DNA from: Demequina mangrovi
Lineage (GTDB): Bacteria > Actinomycetota > Actinomycetes > Actinomycetales > Demequinaceae
Direction: 5' to 3'
Assembly: GCF_000759715.1 (NCBI RefSeq)
Contig: NZ_BBLU01000001.1
Span: 248,001-312,000 of the forward strand
Length of the DNA stretch: 64,000 nt
Shown in pieces: positions 27,220-36,056 of this stretch. Within the stretch, counting starts at the first letter, position 1; each line of letters starts with the position of its first letter. The translations under genes were made by a program, and so were the position numbers. Under the pieces are notes generated by a model. It did no database searches. It was not told where the DNA came from and was given only the letters and a program-made list of their open reading frames with translations.

Positions 27220-28028
27220 CCGCGACAGAACCCGACACGATCCCGTCCGGGGGCGGGCAGCTCCCCGTGCTGCACCGCCTCGCGCTGGGAGTGATGGTGC
27301 ACGATGCCATCACGTCGGGACCGGCCAACGCACCGCTGCGCGTCGGCTGGGAGGCGCCGCCCCGGCTCCTGCCGCGTCGCACCGACCGCACCTGGCCATG
27401 CCTCGACCTCGAGCGGCTCGGGACCGGCCGGTACCGCCTCCGCGCCGACCGGCTGTGGCCGCCGTCGCTCACCGTGCGCCTCGACGACCCGAGCCGTCGT
27501 TACGTCTCGCGCAGGCTCGAGGTGCCGCTGTGGACCCTCGCCGAGGTGCGCGCCCAGGACGTCGACGTGCGGGCGCGCACCCTGCACGTGTGGCTCTGGC
27601 CTGGTGCCGCGTACCCGCTGCCGCCAGGGAGCACCGCGCTGCGCGGACGCATCGTCCACGGGGAGGATCCCGTGCGGTGGGCCCGGCTCACTGCGATCGA
27701 CGCCAACGACGTGGTGCTGGGCCGGGCGCACGTGGACGACCGCGGCGAGTTCGTGCTGCGCGTCTCCACCGCGGGCCAGAACCCGCTCTCCAACGACGTG
27801 AAGGTGCCGCTGTCCCTGTTCGCCCCTCCCGCGCCCGCGGCCCTCCCGCCCGTGGAGCCGGTCCCGCGTCCGCCGAACCCGCCGCAGGAGACCGACCTCG
27901 ACACCGAGCTGCTGCGCGGCAGGAGCGCGCCAGCGGCTCTCGTCCCGAGCAACCCCCAACCCTCGCCGGTCGATCTCCACGTCGGCAGGACCCGCGCCCT
28001 CGAGGCCGCCATCCCGTTCCTTCCGTGA
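27216..28028 (+). CDS. CIS-associated protein with carboxypeptidase-regulatory-like Ig fold
   Basis: 270-residue protein, translationally coupled to the cap gene (ATGA overlap). The central part (LRADRLWPPSLTVRLDDPSRR, then LRGRIVHGEDPVRWARLTA-DANDVVLGRAHVDDRGEFVL) has the G-x-V near P-A-R, DDRGEF pattern of the carboxypeptidase-regulatory (CarboxypepD_reg) beta-sandwich. A Pro-rich C-terminal stretch follows from about residue 205. Proteins of this kind occur next to DUF4255 genes in actinobacterial CIS clusters; their role is not known to me. An accessory structural role, perhaps at the trunk end, is inferred. Confidence 0.65.
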   Translation: MTATEPDTIPSGGGQLPVLHRLALGVMVHDAITSGPANAPLRVGWEAPPRLLPRRTDRTWPCLDLERLGTGRYRLRADRLWPPSLTVRLDDPSRRYVSRRLEVPLWTLAEVRAQDVDVRARTLHVWLWPGAAYPLPPGSTALRGRIVHGEDPVRWARLTAIDANDVVLGRAHVDDRGEFVLRVSTAGQNPLSNDVKVPLSLFAPPAPAALPPVEPVPRPPNPPQETDLDTELLRGRSAPAALVPSNPQPSPVDLHVGRTRALEAAIPFLP

Positions 28029-28038
28029 GGAGAGCACC

Positions 28039-29913
28039 ATGCCCGAGTACCTGACCCCAGGCGTCTACGTCGAGGAGACGAGCTTCCGCTCGCGCTCGAT
28101 CGAGGGCGTCGCCACCTCGACCCTCGGCATGACGGGCCTCGCCCGGTACGGTCCCGTGCCCTACTTCCTCACCCCGCCCAACTGGGTGGACCCGCTGGTG
28201 ATGGCCCCGCCACCGACGCTCGTCACCAGCTTCACCGAGTTCGAGCGCGCCTTCGGCGGCCTCGAGCCCGTGGGCGAGGCGGGCCTCCCGGACCGCACCA
28301 ACTACCTTGCGTACGCGGCACGCGCCTTCTTCGCGAACGGCGGGCGGCGGCTCTACGTGTCGCGCGTCTTCGCGTTCACCCAGGACAACGGCGCCGTCGC
28401 GCTCGCGGGCAACTTCGGCCAGCTGCCGGTGGGGCCGAACGCGTTCTTCCGCACGCGCTGGCCCGGCGAGGCCGGGCTCGGCTTCGCCGTCAAGGTGGCG
28501 TTCGAACGGAGCAAGAACATCGTGGCGCCGGGCCTCAACGGCGGGCCGCCGGTGCTGCGAGGCGTGCTTCCGGGCGCGGCGGTCGAGACCTTCGCGTCCG
28601 AGGACGCGATCCCCAAGGGCATCGAGCCCACCCCTCCCGTCGCCGCCAACGTACGCATCGTGGGCAAGGACGCCCAGGGAAGGCTGGGCCTGATCCAGGC
28701 CAACGGAACCGTCACCGCTCCCGCCGGCGTGATCACGCACGTCACCGCCTCGATCAGCGTGCGGTGGGGAGATCTGCGGCTCGACACCTATCCCGGCCTC
28801 GAGCTGGGCAGCGACCACCCGAGGAGCATCGCCAACGTGCTCCAGCCCGAGGAGCCACCGGACGAGCAGACCCTCATCTGGTTCGACACCGGCGCGAACC
28901 CACCGGTCACGCCCCCGATCGCCGGCCTGGTCGCCGGGCTCGAGGGGTTGGCCGAGTGGACGCTCCTCACGGGCTCCTCGGAGGGGCAGCCCGTGGTGCC
29001 GGCCGACTACGCGGGAGCGCTGTCCGATCCCGACGACGAGAAGAAGGTGGCCACGGGTCTCGGCGCGCTGGCGGAGCAGGAGGACATCGCGATCGTCGCG
29101 GTGCCGGACGCCGTCCGCTTCCCCCTCCCTCAGCAGATCACCATCACCAACAGCCTGATCGAGCACTGCGAGCGGCCCCGGGCGTACCGCATCGGCATCG
29201 TCGACCCGCCCAAGGACAGCTCGATCGCGGGGGTCCGCGGGTTCCGGTCCCAGTTCGACACCTCCCGCGCGGCGCTCTACTACCCCTGGGTCGAGATCGT
29301 CGACCCGACGGTGCGGCCCGATCCCGGCGCACCGACGCCGCTGCTCCAGCTCCCGCCGAGCGGGTTCGCCGCCGGGATCTACGCACGCAGCGACGTCGCG
29401 CGCGGCGTGCACAAGGCGCCGGCGAACGAGGTGGTGCTGGGCATCACCGGGTTCAAGCAGAACATCACGTTCGACCGGCAGTCGGTGCTCAACCCGGAGG
29501 GGGTCAACGCGCTGCGCTTCTTCGAGGGGCGCGCGAACCGGGTCTGGGGAGCCCGCACCATGAGCTCCGACCCCGAGTGGAAGTACGTCAACGTGCGGCG
29601 GCTGTTCCTGTTCCTCGAGCACTCGATCGAGCGGTCGACTCAATGGGCGGTGTTCGAGCCGAACAACGAGCGCCTGTGGGCCTCGATCCGCCAGTCGATC
29701 GAGGACTTCCTCATCACGGTGTGGCGCACGGGCGCGCTGCTCGGGACCAAGCCCGAGGAGGCGTTCTTCGTGCGCTGCGACCGCACCACGATGACCCAGA
29801 ACGACCTGGACAACGGCCGGATGATCTGCCTCATCGGCGTCGCGCCCACCTACCCCGCGGAGTTCGTGATCTTCCGCATCGGGCAGTGGACCGCGGATTC
29901 ACGGCAGGCATGA
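28039..29913 (+). CDS. CIS contractile sheath protein 1
   Basis: 624-residue phage-tail sheath family protein (Afp2-4/Pvc2-4 type). N-terminal YLTPGVYVEE is the classic sheath opening, FTEFERAFGG and AYAARAFFANGGRRLYVSRV follow, and the C-terminal third contains the conserved VNVRRLFLFLEHSIERSTQWAVFEPNNERLW segment, which builds the linker arms that mesh adjacent rings. It forms the contractile outer tube that drives the inner tube outward. The start has GAGGAGAGCACC in front. It is followed by tube protein 1 after 29 bases. Length is larger than T4-like minimal sheaths because of an insertion domain around residues 150-320. Confidence 0.95.
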   Translation: MPEYLTPGVYVEETSFRSRSIEGVATSTLGMTGLARYGPVPYFLTPPNWVDPLVMAPPPTLVTSFTEFERAFGGLEPVGEAGLPDRTNYLAYAARAFFANGGRRLYVSRVFAFTQDNGAVALAGNFGQLPVGPNAFFRTRWPGEAGLGFAVKVAFERSKNIVAPGLNGGPPVLRGVLPGAAVETFASEDAIPKGIEPTPPVAANVRIVGKDAQGRLGLIQANGTVTAPAGVITHVTASISVRWGDLRLDTYPGLELGSDHPRSIANVLQPEEPPDEQTLIWFDTGANPPVTPPIAGLVAGLEGLAEWTLLTGSSEGQPVVPADYAGALSDPDDEKKVATGLGALAEQEDIAIVAVPDAVRFPLPQQITITNSLIEHCERPRAYRIGIVDPPKDSSIAGVRGFRSQFDTSRAALYYPWVEIVDPTVRPDPGAPTPLLQLPPSGFAAGIYARSDVARGVHKAPANEVVLGITGFKQNITFDRQSVLNPEGVNALRFFEGRANRVWGARTMSSDPEWKYVNVRRLFLFLEHSIERSTQWAVFEPNNERLWASIRQSIEDFLITVWRTGALLGTKPEEAFFVRCDRTTMTQNDLDNGRMICLIGVAPTYPAEFVIFRIGQWTADSRQA

Positions 29914-29942
29914 GCCGCGCGGCGGCGGAAGGCAGGTGAGCC

Positions 29943-30398
29943 ATGGCAACACGGGACAACCCCTACGGCGCCTTCAACTTCATCGTGAAGCTGGGCACCG
30001 CGGGCGGCGAGGATCAGATCGTTGGCGGGTTCTCCGACGTCAGCGGCCTGGGCAACGAGGTCAAGTACTCCGAGTACCGCAACGGCAACGATGCCGAGAA
30101 CCATGTGCGCAAGGTGCCCAACATCAACAGCACGGATGACGTCACCCTCAAGCGCGGGGTCATCGGCGACCTGCGGCTCTTCGCATGGCTGAAGGCCCAG
30201 CGCCAGGGCGACCTCGAGCCACGGACCGTCACCATCACGCTGCTCGACGAGGGTCGGCAGGTGGTGTGCTCGTGGGTCCTCATGCAAGCGCAGCCCAAGA
30301 AGTGGGTGGGCCCCACCCTGGCGGGCAAGGGCGGCGGCGAGGTCGCGATGGAGGAGCTCCAGCTCGTCGCGGAGAGCATCGAGTTCGCGTCGTCGTGA
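29943..30398 (+). CDS. CIS inner-tube protein 1
   Basis: 151-residue T4 gp19-like tube protein (Afp1/Pvc1 family). Visible are NPYGAFNFIVKLG, GGFSDVSGLGNEVKYSEYRNG and LKRGVIGDLRLFAWLK, then the C-terminal strand block ending MEELQLVAESIEFA, all typical of the hexamer-forming tube fold. It stacks as rings inside the sheath. The stop codon overlaps the GTG of sheath 2 (GTGA), so the pair is coupled. Confidence 0.95.
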   Translation: MATRDNPYGAFNFIVKLGTAGGEDQIVGGFSDVSGLGNEVKYSEYRNGNDAENHVRKVPNINSTDDVTLKRGVIGDLRLFAWLKAQRQGDLEPRTVTITLLDEGRQVVCSWVLMQAQPKKWVGPTLAGKGGGEVAMEELQLVAESIEFASS

Positions 30399-32380
30399 TC
30401 ACCGCGACGGGCGCGCGCACGCCGGGGCGACCCGGCGTGTTCCTCGCGCCTGCGCGCCAGCAGGCGGACCTCCGGCCCGTGCGGTTGGACATCACCGGCT
30501 TCGTAGGCGTCGCGCTGCGCGGACCTGTGGACACCCCGGTGCGGGTCGAACGATGGTCCGACTTCGTCGACACGTTCGGCGGTTTCGAGGCGCCGCCGGG
30601 CGGGCCGACCCGGTTGCTGCCGTACGCGGTGTCGGCGTTCTTCCGCCAGGGCGGGCGCACGGCGTACGTGCTGCGGGTCGCACCGCACAGCCCCGAGGCA
30701 GGCTCGGGCGACGATGCCACCGCCCGCTTCCTGCTCACACCCGACGCCGGGCGGCCCGCGGGACTGAGCGCTGCCGACGAGGGCGAGTGGGGCAACGACC
30801 TCGCCGTCTCCCTCGTGTATCGCGCATCGCAGCGCGTGCTCGCCGAGGTCCTCGATGACGGCTCCCTGATGCTTCCCGCAGGCGCGGATGCGCCGGTGGG
30901 CTCGGTGCTGCGCCTGAGCGTGCCGGCCGACCCGGCGGGGACACGGATCCGCCGGGTGCAGGCCGTGGATGGACGCGCGCCCCGCGGAACGGCGCGGGCG
31001 GTGACGCTCGACACCGCGCCACCGTTCGGGTCGGGCGTGCTGCTCCGGGTCGAGGTGGTGACGGCGACCCTGACGGTGCGCCAGCCCCGCTCCCCGGGGC
31101 GCGCCGACGAGGTGATCGACGGCCTGGGCCTCCACCCCGGGCACCCGCGGTGGATCCGCGACGTGCTCGCGGATCCCTCGATGTCAGGTCTCGTCAGCCC
31201 CCGCGGCGACTGGACGGACGTCGACCTCACGCCGGAGGCCAGCCTCTCGCCGCTGATCGCCACGCTGGAGCACCGAGGCGCCGATCGGGCCCACCTCATC
31301 GACGCCACGGCCTTCTTCGACGACGGGCCCGCGGACCTCCACGCGATCGACGAGGAGGTCGCGCCGGGCCAGCCCGCCCCGCATGTGGGCGTCGACCGGA
31401 TGGCGCGTGTGACCGAGATCGGCCTCCTGTGCGTGCCCGACCTCACCTGGGGCGCGTACCAGCCCGCGCCGCAGGCACCTGCCAGGCACCCGCACGCGCC
31501 GCTGCCGTGCCGGTGCCGCTCGTGCGAACCGCCCGCGCCCGAGCCTGGCTGGCGCGCGCCGGATCCACCCCGCGGCAGGCTGGACGCACGCGACCCGGAC
31601 TCGATGCGCGAGATCACGCTCCGCCAGCACCGCATCGTCGAGGTGGCGCGCCAGGCCGAACGCTTCGTGGCGTTGCTGGACGTTCCGGACGGCCTCGCCG
31701 TCGAACAGATCGCCGCGTGGCGCGCGACGTTCGACAGCTCCTACGCCGCGGCGTACCACCCGTGGCTGGCCGTCGCAGCAGAGGGCGGCGGCGAGACGGT
31801 CACGATGGCGCCTTCGTGCTTCGCCGCCGGGATCATCGCCGCGCGCGAGAACCGCCTCGGGCTCCCTTGGGGACCCGCCAACGAGCTCGCGGACGGAGCG
31901 GTGCAGGCACGGTCCGCGGTGACGGACGCGCTGCACGAGTCGCTCCACGGCATGGGCGTCAACGTCTACCGGCGAGAGCGCGACGGCTTCCGTCTGAGCG
32001 CGGCACGCACGCTGTCCACGGACCCCGACTACCGCCAACTGTCCGTGCGGCGGCTGATGACGATGCTGCGCCTCACCCTGCAACGCGAGTGCGCGGACCT
32101 CGCATTCGAGCCGAACACACCCGAGCTGCGCGAGCGGCTACGCCAGCTCGTCACGCACCTGCTGCGCGGACTCGCTCGCCAGGGCGCGTTCGCCGGCCGC
32201 TCCGAGGCCGAGTCCTTCTTCGTGCACTGCGGCGACGACGTCAACCCGCCGTCCTCCCAAGCGCTCGGACGGCTCATCGCGGAGATAGGAGTGGCACCGG
32301 CGGCGCCGCTCGAGTTCATCCTGGTCCGGATCGCACGGGACCCCGACGGTGCGCTGGGGGTGGAAAGTGACGGAGTCTAG
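30395..32380 (+). CDS. CIS contractile sheath protein 2 (large paralogue)
   Basis: 661-residue second sheath-family protein. It has GRPGVFLAP at the start, WSDFVDTFGGF, PYAVSAFFRQGGRTAYVLRVA and, at the C terminus, QLSVRRLMTMLRLTLQRECADLAFEPNTPELRERL, which aligns with sheath 1. An insertion around residues 355-395 is Pro-rich and includes Cys372, Cys374 and Cys377. In Afp/PVC particles sheath paralogues occupy different axial positions; this one may line the baseplate end. The GTG start overlaps the tube 1 stop codon. The following tube 2 gene overlaps its 3' end by 14 bases. Confidence 0.9.
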   Translation: MITATGARTPGRPGVFLAPARQQADLRPVRLDITGFVGVALRGPVDTPVRVERWSDFVDTFGGFEAPPGGPTRLLPYAVSAFFRQGGRTAYVLRVAPHSPEAGSGDDATARFLLTPDAGRPAGLSAADEGEWGNDLAVSLVYRASQRVLAEVLDDGSLMLPAGADAPVGSVLRLSVPADPAGTRIRRVQAVDGRAPRGTARAVTLDTAPPFGSGVLLRVEVVTATLTVRQPRSPGRADEVIDGLGLHPGHPRWIRDVLADPSMSGLVSPRGDWTDVDLTPEASLSPLIATLEHRGADRAHLIDATAFFDDGPADLHAIDEEVAPGQPAPHVGVDRMARVTEIGLLCVPDLTWGAYQPAPQAPARHPHAPLPCRCRSCEPPAPEPGWRAPDPPRGRLDARDPDSMREITLRQHRIVEVARQAERFVALLDVPDGLAVEQIAAWRATFDSSYAAAYHPWLAVAAEGGGETVTMAPSCFAAGIIAARENRLGLPWGPANELADGAVQARSAVTDALHESLHGMGVNVYRRERDGFRLSAARTLSTDPDYRQLSVRRLMTMLRLTLQRECADLAFEPNTPELRERLRQLVTHLLRGLARQGAFAGRSEAESFFVHCGDDVNPPSSQALGRLIAEIGVAPAAPLEFILVRIARDPDGALGVESDGV

Positions 32381-32912
32381 CGACCTCGCGTTGGCACCGA
32401 GCTACCTGCTGCCCGCCTTCCGCTTCCAGGTCACGCTGACCGCGGCCCCGGGGCCCGTACCGACCGAGGAGAAGAAGTTCAATGCGAGCGAGTGGAACCC
32501 CTCGCCGCTGGGCAAGGGAGGGTTCTCCGAGTGCAGCGGCCTCGAGCTCGAGACCGACGTGAAGGAGTACCTGGAGGGCGGGCGCAACGACGGCGTCATC
32601 CGCCGCGTGGGCCGGGTCAAGCTCTCCCCCATCGTCCTCAAGCGCGGCATGTTCGCGAAGGACGGCAAATCGCGCGCGAATGCCGACCTGTGGCTGTGGC
32701 TCACCCGCACCGTGAGCGGCGAGCTGCCCGTGACGCGCTACAACGGCCGCATCGAGATCCAGAACGCCGCCGGCACGCGCACGATGGCGGTGTGGACCTT
32801 CGAGCGCGGGCTGCCGTTGAAGGTGACCGGACCCACGCTCAACGCGCGGACCGGCGAGATCGCGGTCGAGGAGCTGCACATCGCCCATGAGGGCCTGCGG
32901 ATGGAGACGTAG
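32367..32912 (+). CDS. CIS inner-tube protein 2 (tube initiator)
   Basis: 181-residue tube-family paralogue, likely the Afp5/Pvc5 equivalent that connects spike hub and tube. The family pattern is clear: YLLPAFRFQVTL, GGFSECSGLELETDVKEYLEGGRNDGVIRRVG, LSPIVLKRGMF and VEELHIAHEGL. The N terminus is longer than tube 1. GTG at 32367 was chosen because GGGGGTGG precedes it and the extra upstream codons lie within sheath 2. Confidence 0.9.
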   Translation: MTESSDLALAPSYLLPAFRFQVTLTAAPGPVPTEEKKFNASEWNPSPLGKGGFSECSGLELETDVKEYLEGGRNDGVIRRVGRVKLSPIVLKRGMFAKDGKSRANADLWLWLTRTVSGELPVTRYNGRIEIQNAAGTRTMAVWTFERGLPLKVTGPTLNARTGEIAVEELHIAHEGLRMET

Positions 32913-32914
32913 TC

Positions 32915-34084
32915 ATGGAGCTCGAGGTGGCGGAGCTGATCCCGCTCAAGGACAAGGTCGTCGACAAGAAGAAGGGCACGCGTCGGTACTGGTACGAGAA
33001 GGGCGCTGCCGGAGAACGGGTGCAGTTCAACCCCACGTCCCTGAAGATCTCCACCACGAACAATGTGGATACCGGGGGCTCGACCACGCGGACGCAGAAG
33101 CATCAGACCCCGTCGGTGCAGCCGTCGACACTCTCCTTCGACCTGGAGTTCGACACTGCCGAGGCGCTGAACAACAAGGGCGAGCCTCAGGACGTCCGCG
33201 AGCTCACGGAGCACATCCGGAGGTTCTGCACCCCCAACGACAAGGACCCCGGCAAGCCGCCGCCGGCACTGCTGTTCCACTGGGGGAAGTTCCTCTTCTA
33301 CGGCATCGTCACCCAGCTCACCGAGGACATCGACTACTTCTCCCCCGACGGCTACCCGCTGCGGGCCAAGGTCTCGGTGTCCATGACCGAGGTCAACGGC
33401 AAGTGGGACGCGGCGGAGCTCGGCCCCGGTGCCCGGGAACGCGACGACGCTCTGAAGGGCACGCCCGGGCCGCAGTACTCCGATGGCGCCACCACTCCCG
33501 ATCCGCCGCTGGGCAACGGGGCCGGCTCGGCGCCGACGGCGAACCCGGTCGCGGCGGTGATCGCCCGCGCGGGCGAGAGCGTGCAGCAGCTGCTCACACG
33601 CCTCGACCAGGATCCCGAGACGTGGCGCTCCGCGATGGCCGGCCTCGACAGCCCGCTCTCGCTGAGCGCGGGTGCCCAGGTGCAGCTCGGCGCCGCCGCG
33701 TCCGCATCGGCCGGACTCGGGGTCGCGGGTGGTGCGACGGCGTCAGCGAGCGTCTCGGCGGAGGCGGGTGCACGGGCGGCGCTGGGCCTTGAGGGCGGCG
33801 CGGCGGCGCGCGTGGGCGGCGTCGGCGCGCAGGCCGCCGCGGGCTTCGCGCTCGCCGAGGCTGGCGGCATCGTGCAGGCAGGCGCCCGCGCCGACGCCTC
33901 AGCCGCCGCATCCGCGCAGGCGGGTGCACGCGCACAGTTCGCGGTGCCGCTCCAGGCCCAGGCCTCGGCGTCCGCGAGCGCCCACGCGAGCGCGCACACG
34001 GATGCGCGGAGCCTCACGTTCGGCCGCGGCGTGCCCCTGCGCGCTCGCGTCTCCGGTGACGCTGCGGCGACGCCAGGGCCGTGA
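32915..34084 (+). CDS. Afp7-like tube/baseplate adaptor protein (CIS_tube family)
   Basis: 389-residue protein. Residues 1-160 match the CIS tube/Afp7 N-terminal fold (VQFNPTSLKIST, TPSVQPSTLSFDLEFDTAEA, LLFHWGKFLFYGIVTQLTEDIDYFSPDGYPLRAKVSVSMTE). In Afp/PVC this protein glues the tube to the spike and usually ends in a LysM domain. Here no LysM motif is recognisable. From about 165 on the sequence is Pro/Gly-rich, and residues ~245-370 are a long Ala/Ser/Gly-rich stretch of low complexity. The gene lies 2 bases after tube 2, with GGAG 9 bases before the ATG. Confidence 0.8.
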   Translation: MELEVAELIPLKDKVVDKKKGTRRYWYEKGAAGERVQFNPTSLKISTTNNVDTGGSTTRTQKHQTPSVQPSTLSFDLEFDTAEALNNKGEPQDVRELTEHIRRFCTPNDKDPGKPPPALLFHWGKFLFYGIVTQLTEDIDYFSPDGYPLRAKVSVSMTEVNGKWDAAELGPGARERDDALKGTPGPQYSDGATTPDPPLGNGAGSAPTANPVAAVIARAGESVQQLLTRLDQDPETWRSAMAGLDSPLSLSAGAQVQLGAAASASAGLGVAGGATASASVSAEAGARAALGLEGGAAARVGGVGAQAAAGFALAEAGGIVQAGARADASAAASAQAGARAQFAVPLQAQASASASAHASAHTDARSLTFGRGVPLRARVSGDAAATPGP

Positions 34085-34118
34085 GACTGCACGCAGAGGC
34101 TCGGGGGAGGTGGTCGCG

Positions 34119-34307
34119 GTGGCCGTGCACGTGGGCGAGGTCCACACGGATCTCTCGAGCAACGGCGCGGGCGGCGGCGCCGCCGCGGCCTCGTCGGGCG
34201 AGCAGGCTCCCACCTACCCTGGCGTGAACGAGGATCGCTGGAGCGCCGCCGAGCGCCGCGTGACCGAGCTTCGCCGGCGCGTCCGGGCCGAGGACTTCGA
34301 TGACTGA
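34119..34307 (+). CDS. Small CIS operon protein
   Basis: About 62 residues; starts GTG at 34119 with GGGGAGG 8 bases upstream (another GTG at 34110 is too close to that site). An Ala/Gly-rich middle is followed by a basic amphipathic helix (WSAAERRVTELRRRV). It occupies the place of the short afp6-type gene between tube and spike genes, although its sequence is not recognisably related. It overlaps the hub gene by 8 bases. Function unknown. Confidence 0.55.
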   Translation: MAVHVGEVHTDLSSNGAGGGAAAASSGEQAPTYPGVNEDRWSAAERRVTELRRRVRAEDFDD

Positions 34308-35385
34308 TGCGCTGCTCGCCGTCGCGTCGCCGGTGTTCACCGTCGCACGCGAGGTGGTGGGGACGCTCGCCCGCGACTGCGTGCGGCTCACCATCGATGA
34401 GGGCGTGGATGGGCTGCGGACCCTCGAGGCGCGGTTCGTCGCGAGCGGCATCGGGGCGGCAGGCCCGCCCGGGCCGATGCTCCACCTCGACGGCAGCGAG
34501 TTCGACTTCGGTACCGAGATCCAGGTCGCGGTGGGCGGCAGCGGCGCGCAGCACGAGGTGTTCGACGGCGCGGTCTCGGCGATCGAGGCGGTCTTCGGGG
34601 ACAGCGAGCCTCCGGCGGTGGTGATGCTTGCCGAGGACCCGCTGATGCGCCTGCGGATGACCCGCCGGATGCGCACCTACACCGATGTGACGGACGCCGA
34701 CGTGGTCCGCCAGCTCGCGCAGGAGCACGGGCTGGACGCCGATGTCGCCGCCGAGGGCCCCCGCCACGACGTGCTGCAGCAGATCAACCAGAGCGACCTC
34801 GCCTTCCTGCGTGAGCGCGCGCGGCTGCTGCAGACGGACCTGTGGTGCCGCGACGGGACCCTGCATCTCAGCGACCGCCCGTCGCGCACCGGCGCGCGCA
34901 TCACCCTCCTTCACGGTGGCGACCTGCTCACATGCCGGATCAGCGCAGACCTCGCACACCAGCGCACCGAGGTGGTGGTGAGCGGCTACAACACGCGCAC
35001 GGAGGACGTGATCGACGAGCGTGCGGGTGCCGAAGCCATCCAGGCGGAGGCCCAACCCGGGCGCACCGGCCCCCAGGTGCTCGAGCAGGCGTTCGGGGCG
35101 AGCGCCGGCATGCGCGTGCGCGAGGTGCCCGAGACCGCCGCGCAGGCCTCAGCGTGGGCGCGGGCGGAGATGCTCCGCCGCTCCCGCCGGTTCGTCACGG
35201 TGCATGGCACCACGCGAGGGACGCCGCAGCTGGATGTCGGAAGCCAGGTGCGGCTCGAGCTGGTCGGACCGCCGTTCGACGGCGACGGCTACTACGTCAC
35301 GCGCGTGACGCACACGTACGACAACGTGCGCGGGCTGCGGACCTCGTTCCAGGCCGAGCGCGCGACCCTGAACGAGGCGGCGTGA
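34300..35385 (+). CDS. Spike hub protein (phage late control D / gp27-like)
   Basis: 361-residue hub protein of the gpD/VgrG-N-terminal family. Supporting parts are the beta-rich N-terminal half, MRTYTDVTDADVVRQLAQEHGLDADV (the typical helix that reads 'sDsdvvrqiA'), NQSDLAFLRERARLLQTDLWCRDGTLHL and the C-terminal GSQVRLELVGPPFDGDGYYVTRVTHTYD. It should trimerise below the tube. In Afp8/Pvc8 this domain is fused to the OB-fold spike; here the fold ends before the OB domain and the next gene provides it. TGATG joins the two genes. Confidence 0.85.
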   Translation: MTDALLAVASPVFTVAREVVGTLARDCVRLTIDEGVDGLRTLEARFVASGIGAAGPPGPMLHLDGSEFDFGTEIQVAVGGSGAQHEVFDGAVSAIEAVFGDSEPPAVVMLAEDPLMRLRMTRRMRTYTDVTDADVVRQLAQEHGLDADVAAEGPRHDVLQQINQSDLAFLRERARLLQTDLWCRDGTLHLSDRPSRTGARITLLHGGDLLTCRISADLAHQRTEVVVSGYNTRTEDVIDERAGAEAIQAEAQPGRTGPQVLEQAFGASAGMRVREVPETAAQASAWARAEMLRRSRRFVTVHGTTRGTPQLDVGSQVRLELVGPPFDGDGYYVTRVTHTYDNVRGLRTSFQAERATLNEAA

Positions 35386-36056
35386 TGGCGCTCCCGCAGC
35401 CGACGGACGGTGCCGGTCCCCGCTTCTTCGGGGTGTACCCGGCGCTGGTCACCAAGATCACGGACGACCCGGCACGCCAAGGCCGGGTGCAGGTCAGGTT
35501 CCCGTCGCTGGGGACCGACGGCGACCGCGACGTGCGGGGATGGGCACGGCTGTGCTCGCCCTACGCGGACAAGGACCAGGGTCTCCAGATCATGCCCGAG
35601 GTCGACAGCGAGGTGGTGGTCGCCTTCGAGGCCGGCGACTTCCGCCGCGGCTACATCGTGGGCGCGGCGTGGAACGGCACCGCCGGGCAGCCGGAGTCGC
35701 CCCAGGACCCGAACAACATCAGGGTGCTCCGCACGCGTGAGGACAGCCGGCTCGAGTTCGATGACACCGCGGGCGCGCCGAAGATCAGCCTCACCACGCG
35801 CAGCGGTCACCAGGTGGTGCTGAGCGAGAGCCCGCAGGAGATCACCATCACGCACGTCAACGGCTGCACCATCACGCTCAACGCGACCGGCGGGATCGAC
35901 ATCAACGCGAACAGCGTGGTGACGGTGACGGCGCCGTCGCTCTCGGTGAACGCCCCGACCTCCACGTTCAGCGGCATCGTCACCTGCCAGACGCTCATCG
36001 CCAACGTCGCGGTGACCTCGCCCATGTACAGCCCGGGAGTGGGGAACCTCTGGTGA
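35385..36056 (+). CDS. OB-fold spike tip protein (gpV/gp5/VgrG C-domain-like)
   Basis: 223-residue protein. Residues 15-100 form the gp5 OB fold (GVYPALVTKITDDPARQGRVQVRFP, GWARLCSPYADKDQGLQIMPEVDSEVVVAFEAGDFRRGYIVG), and residues ~125-210 show the repeating hydrophobic pattern of a beta-helical needle (ITITHVNGCTITLNATGGIDINANSVVTV). It would form the membrane-piercing tip on the hub encoded just upstream. No PAAR-type tip sharpener is found nearby. Its stop overlaps the next start (ATGA-like). Confidence 0.85.
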   Translation: MALPQPTDGAGPRFFGVYPALVTKITDDPARQGRVQVRFPSLGTDGDRDVRGWARLCSPYADKDQGLQIMPEVDSEVVVAFEAGDFRRGYIVGAAWNGTAGQPESPQDPNNIRVLRTREDSRLEFDDTAGAPKISLTTRSGHQVVLSESPQEITITHVNGCTITLNATGGIDINANSVVTVTAPSLSVNAPTSTFSGIVTCQTLIANVAVTSPMYSPGVGNLW

